Positions 61,158-64,000 of a stretch of 64,000 bases of DNA are shown here, in pieces. Within the stretch, counting starts at the first letter, position 1; each line of letters begins with the position of its first letter. The notes under the pieces were generated by a model. That model had not been told where the DNA came from and searched no databases. It saw only the letters and a list, made by a program, of their open reading frames with translations. This DNA is from Erythrophleum ivorense (taxonomy: Eukaryota > Streptophyta > Magnoliopsida > Fabales > Fabaceae), in contig JAIUCV010001214.1 in the NCBI GenBank assembly GCA_026724425.1, positions 82,718-146,717 on the forward strand, written 5' to 3'. The position numbers and the translations under genes were made by a program.

Positions 61158-61622
61158 TGATGGTGTTACAGCTATTAGATGCACCATTTTTAGGTGAAAT
61201 TCTAATGTTTAAACCGCTTTTTTCTAATTTTTTAGTATTTTCTTCAAGTTTGTAGGATTTTTTCAATTTTTCTAGATTTAATTTCTTATTTTTTGTGAGT
61301 TTCTTTTATGTGATTGCCCTTTGTTTTTTAATGTTTCTTATTTTTAAGTTTTTGTTAGCTTCTTTTGATTTTAATTTTCTTAATTTAGAGTTAATATTAG
61401 TTGTAGTTTGTTAGTGATTTGTTTTGTACTTAAGGTGATTGTGCTTCTCATATTCTTTGCTTAAAAATGGATGGCTATTATGTGTCTAATCAAGGTGTTT
61501 TATGATTCTTGTGCAAATGATAGGATTCTTCAAAAGATGGATGAAGCTATATCAATGTTTCATGGTATAATTTGAGCAACGAAGACAAGCGCAACAATGC
61601 CAATAGCCATGCTACCAACCTT

Positions 61623-63087
61623 ACCACCATCCCTATGAGGTTCACCCCAATTACATTAAGCCATACAACAATTTCCATGTGCAAGAACTAGAGTATTATA
61701 CCTACAACTATCATGAGGGATATATGCAATAAGAGCTCCAGAGGGAATCAAGTTGGAAAGAGACAATGAGGCAATTAGACGCTTTTAATTTTCAACTCCA
61801 ATAGGAAAATGAACAATTACATCTTCAAACCAATAGCTGATTGATAACCTTATGAAGGATTTGGGAGTTCAAGTGAATCAACCTACCTCAAGTGCTATTG
61901 AAGTGAAAGAAGAGAAAATCAAAAGAGAATGTATAGAGGAGGAAGAGTCTTATTCATCAGGTAATATGCTTCCATCTTCTAATACATTGCATTTTATTGG
62001 GACTAACTCTAGTATACTTGATAGCTTAGTAAATACCAATACACATGATGTTGTTGATCCTAAATTACTTAAGGATGATGATATAGATGAAGAAATTATT
62101 GTTGAATCCCTTGATATGATTGATTGTGGTAATACATTGAGCAAAAATGATGCATGTGTGGATGTTAATAAATCCTTGTGTACTGATGCACTTGGTTTTT
62201 CTACCCCTAGCTGTGGCCATAGTGATGATTTTTATTTCTGAATCAGTTAATGATGAACTTATTGAGTCTAGGGTATTCAATAAGTGTAAAGGTGACTTAG
62301 CATGTGATGACTGATGAAATAGTAGATGTATCATGTGATAAGGATATGGATAGTACAATTGTTCAGTAGCTTGTTATTGATGATTCAGACTCTACTCTCA
62401 TATGCTTATGTGATGATTTGCATACATGTCCTGTATGTGTTGAGATAGATGAGTTTTTGAGGTCTGATAATTCTGTTGAGTCCATAGATTCTTATGTTTG
62501 CACTGAAAATGTTAATGATATTGATTCTTCTAATCATACTAGTATTGATGAGAGCATACATAAAGATAATCATACTAATGTTAATATTCAAGCCCAATTA
62601 ATGCTTGTGCTATTGTTAACACTAGTAAGGGACTTGATTTTGCTGTTGATCATTATATAGAATCTTATAAGCCTATTGATGTCTCATTGGTCAAGAAAGA
62701 TATTTCTTTTACTGAGACTTCTGAACAAGTTCATGAAGTTGGTGAGCTAGTTCTCAACAAGCAATAGACTCCCCTAATTGAGATGAAGCAACTACTAGAT
62801 ACCTTAGAGGATTCTCACTTGAAAAACTGTAAGAAGTTACAATTGAATTTTTCTATTGATGTGGTCATCTTACTGATGAGAGTCTAGTTGATTTCATCGG
62901 TTTGGATAGATATTTAGAGAGTCAAATGTTTAAAGCTCATAAATTTGATCTCAAATTCTCTTTTTTTAACTTTGATAATGCTAAATCTGACTTTTCTTCT
63001 TTCACTGCTTTTAGACATGCTAAATTTGACTTTCTGAAAGTACTGATGGTTGAGGAAGTCCATGAATCATCAGTTAAAATGCTTTAA
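61623..63087 (+). pseudogene. E2 internal frame: acidic protein of unknown function, broken
   Basis: I do not recognise a domain. Reading in sense there is a Tyr/His-rich start (YHHPYEVHPNY, near 61623), a Gln/Glu-rich stretch with several stops, then a frame from 61852 to 62241 (KDLGVQVNQP, EEEESYSSGN, DDDIDEEIIVESLDMID), and later frames (62418-62597 in part; 62902-63087, SQMFKAHKFDLKFSFF). The product would be strongly acidic with many Asp, Ser and Asn. A one-base loss near 61838 and several in-frame stops break it. A phrase TPLIEMKQLL near 62770 vaguely recalls the pol linker of Athila. It occupies the place of gag-pol and may be a Gag-like or accessory protein. It is element-encoded, not a host gene. 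Confidence 0.55.
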
Positions 63088-63930
63088 AGTGGTTAGACTT
63101 AAAGTTCTCAAACTAAGAAGGAATGAAGTTGTTTTAATTTTGGTTTTTGATACTTATGATTAGTTAATCTTTTATAATATCCTTTTTAGTTTAGTATTTT
63201 AGTTATATTTTCTTTTCCACATTACTATTTGTTTTGTTCATTTTGTAGGTAATAAATGGTTGCTAGCCAGCTTCATGGAAATCTGAGCCACCTTTAAGAT
63301 CTTCATGTCATTTCATCCAATTGTACACTTTCCTTTCTATCCTTTTATATTGTGTTGTTTATTTGTTAATTGGATCTTGTGCTGGCATTGAGGACAATGC
63401 AATATTTAAGTATCAGGGGAAGAGCCATTCCAATTCATCTTCTTTTTGTTTTGTTAAAAAATGAAAATTTTTTAGAAAAAAATTGAAAAATAGTGTGATT
63501 TTTTAAAAAATTTGTGTGGAAGTTGCAAGTTGAGATGATTATAGCTTGGATACTTTTTTACATGATAAATGATAGATCTTGTGTCTTGATTCAAGTGAAG
63601 TGGCAATGAATTTGATTTCAATGATTTATTTGATAGCCACTAGCTTGTGAGGATTTGAGCCTTATTTCTTCACTTTTAGTGTGTATTCACTTATCATTGC
63701 TTTCACTCTAAAACTTGTCTTGATTCTTTTTTAAGACTACAATTGCATTTGCATGCATGAAAATGATAAAGCATTCATTGCTTTTATAGCTAGTTAGCCA
63801 AAAAGCCAACCTTTACATGCATTTTATCCATTGTTTAGCCACTTCAGACCTTGTTTACTTTCTTGATTGAGCCCATAGCCATGGAAAAAATATATATTTC
63901 CCACCTTATTTTAAGATACCTTATGGATTT
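63088..63930 (+). other. E2 3' untranslated region
   Basis: Homologous to the E1 3' UTR read on the minus strand (7110 down to about 6580). Shared words are ggcattgaggacaatgcaat, gagatgattatagctt and aaagcattcattg. No frame. Confidence 0.8.
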
Positions 63931-64000
63931 TATAATATCTGATTCTCTGAAAATGTGAGAAACATAACATATGGTTTCTCTATCAACGAAGGAAACTCAC
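63931..64000 (+). mobile_element. B7: start of a B/C-family LTR
   Basis: tataatatctgattctc is a degraded TGTAACATCTG start (two transitions). The following bases match the C LTR 5' end, including the 24-bp inverted repeat at 63957-63980. It runs past the window end. Confidence 0.7.

Larger units (their letters stand above)
58366..61170 (+). mobile_element. B6: solo B-family LTR in the E2 leader
   Basis: Starts TGTAACAACC and ends GGTGTTACA. Target copies are GCTGT (58361-58365) and GCTAT (61171-61175). About 2.8 kb, shorter than other B LTRs, and distinct in its 5' part, which carries the motif cluster at 58427-58645. From about 59170 it follows the common B sequence (ggtagctctctccaccttctc). 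No interior. Confidence 0.9.
52108..64000 (+). mobile_element. E2: non-autonomous element of the Athila family
   Basis: Plus-strand element with an E1-like LTR, primer site, leader and 3' UTR, but none of the E1 gag-pol domains. Its interior instead holds a broken acidic frame (61623-63087). Interior up to 63930, less inserts, is about 3.0 kb; matching the 3' UTR to E1 suggests a little under 1 kb more before its 3' LTR. It contains A3, B6 and B7. The right end and target duplication are outside the window. Confidence 0.8.

Noticed and set aside
61852..62241. A host gene encoding an acidic protein
   Set aside because: It lies between the primer-binding site and 3' UTR of E2 and is flanked by frame breaks that continue the same pattern, so it belongs to the element.

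Overview
The window reads as heterochromatic DNA of a flowering plant. It is AT-rich and is built almost entirely of long terminal repeat (LTR) retrotransposons inserted into one another. I found no host gene, tRNA, rRNA or CRISPR array. The plant assignment rests on an Athila-type Ty3/gypsy element with its characteristic gag-pol and primer-binding site, an Angela/Tork-like Ty1/copia LTR, and a hAT-type non-autonomous DNA transposon. The species cannot be told. Family names used here: E (Athila-like, LTR about 2.6 kb), B (very long LTR about 3.7-3.9 kb, TGTAACATCC...GGTGTTACA, non-coding interior), A (LTR about 2.7 kb, TGTGACGACCC...GGTGTTACA), C (relative of B, about 3.2 kb).

First stack, 1-44632. 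A minus-strand B LTR (B1: 2550-3080 and 42764-44632) carries another B LTR (B0, 1-2549) and the Athila-like element E1 (3081-42758, minus strand, both LTRs present). E1 is split twice. Inside reverse transcriptase sits B2, a solo LTR (9247-22556); it holds B3 (10707-20318), which holds A1 (11271-17190), which holds C (13296-16454). Inside gag sits a two-LTR, non-coding B element of the LARD type (25633-39530), whose 5' LTR is itself broken by a copia LTR (27735-29518). Most boundaries carry 5-bp target duplications, and E1 reading frames resume in phase across both inserts.

Second stack, 44691-64000. B4 is interrupted by B8, which contains A2 and B5. B5 is interrupted by a second Athila-family element, E2 (52108 onward, plus strand), which runs past the window end. 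E2 contains A3 (with a hAT-type MITE inside it), B6 and B7. E2 keeps E1-like LTR, primer site and 3' UTR, but carries an unrelated, broken acidic reading frame instead of gag-pol.

How the parts work together: E1 once encoded Gag, protease, reverse transcriptase, RNase H and integrase. It is now dead through stop codons, an RNase H deletion, a Glu-to-Lys change at the integrase catalytic position and a Gly-to-Ser change beside the protease aspartate. The B and E2 elements have no enzymes and must have been mobilised in trans. Nearly all differences between paired target duplications are transitions, several at CpG, as expected of old methylated repeats. The most unusual observations are a CpG-rich 13-14 bp motif clustered in the LTRs of two otherwise different families (A and B6), a 24-bp inverted repeat kept near the 5' end of the B/C LTR families, and the replacement of gag-pol by an unknown acidic frame in E2.
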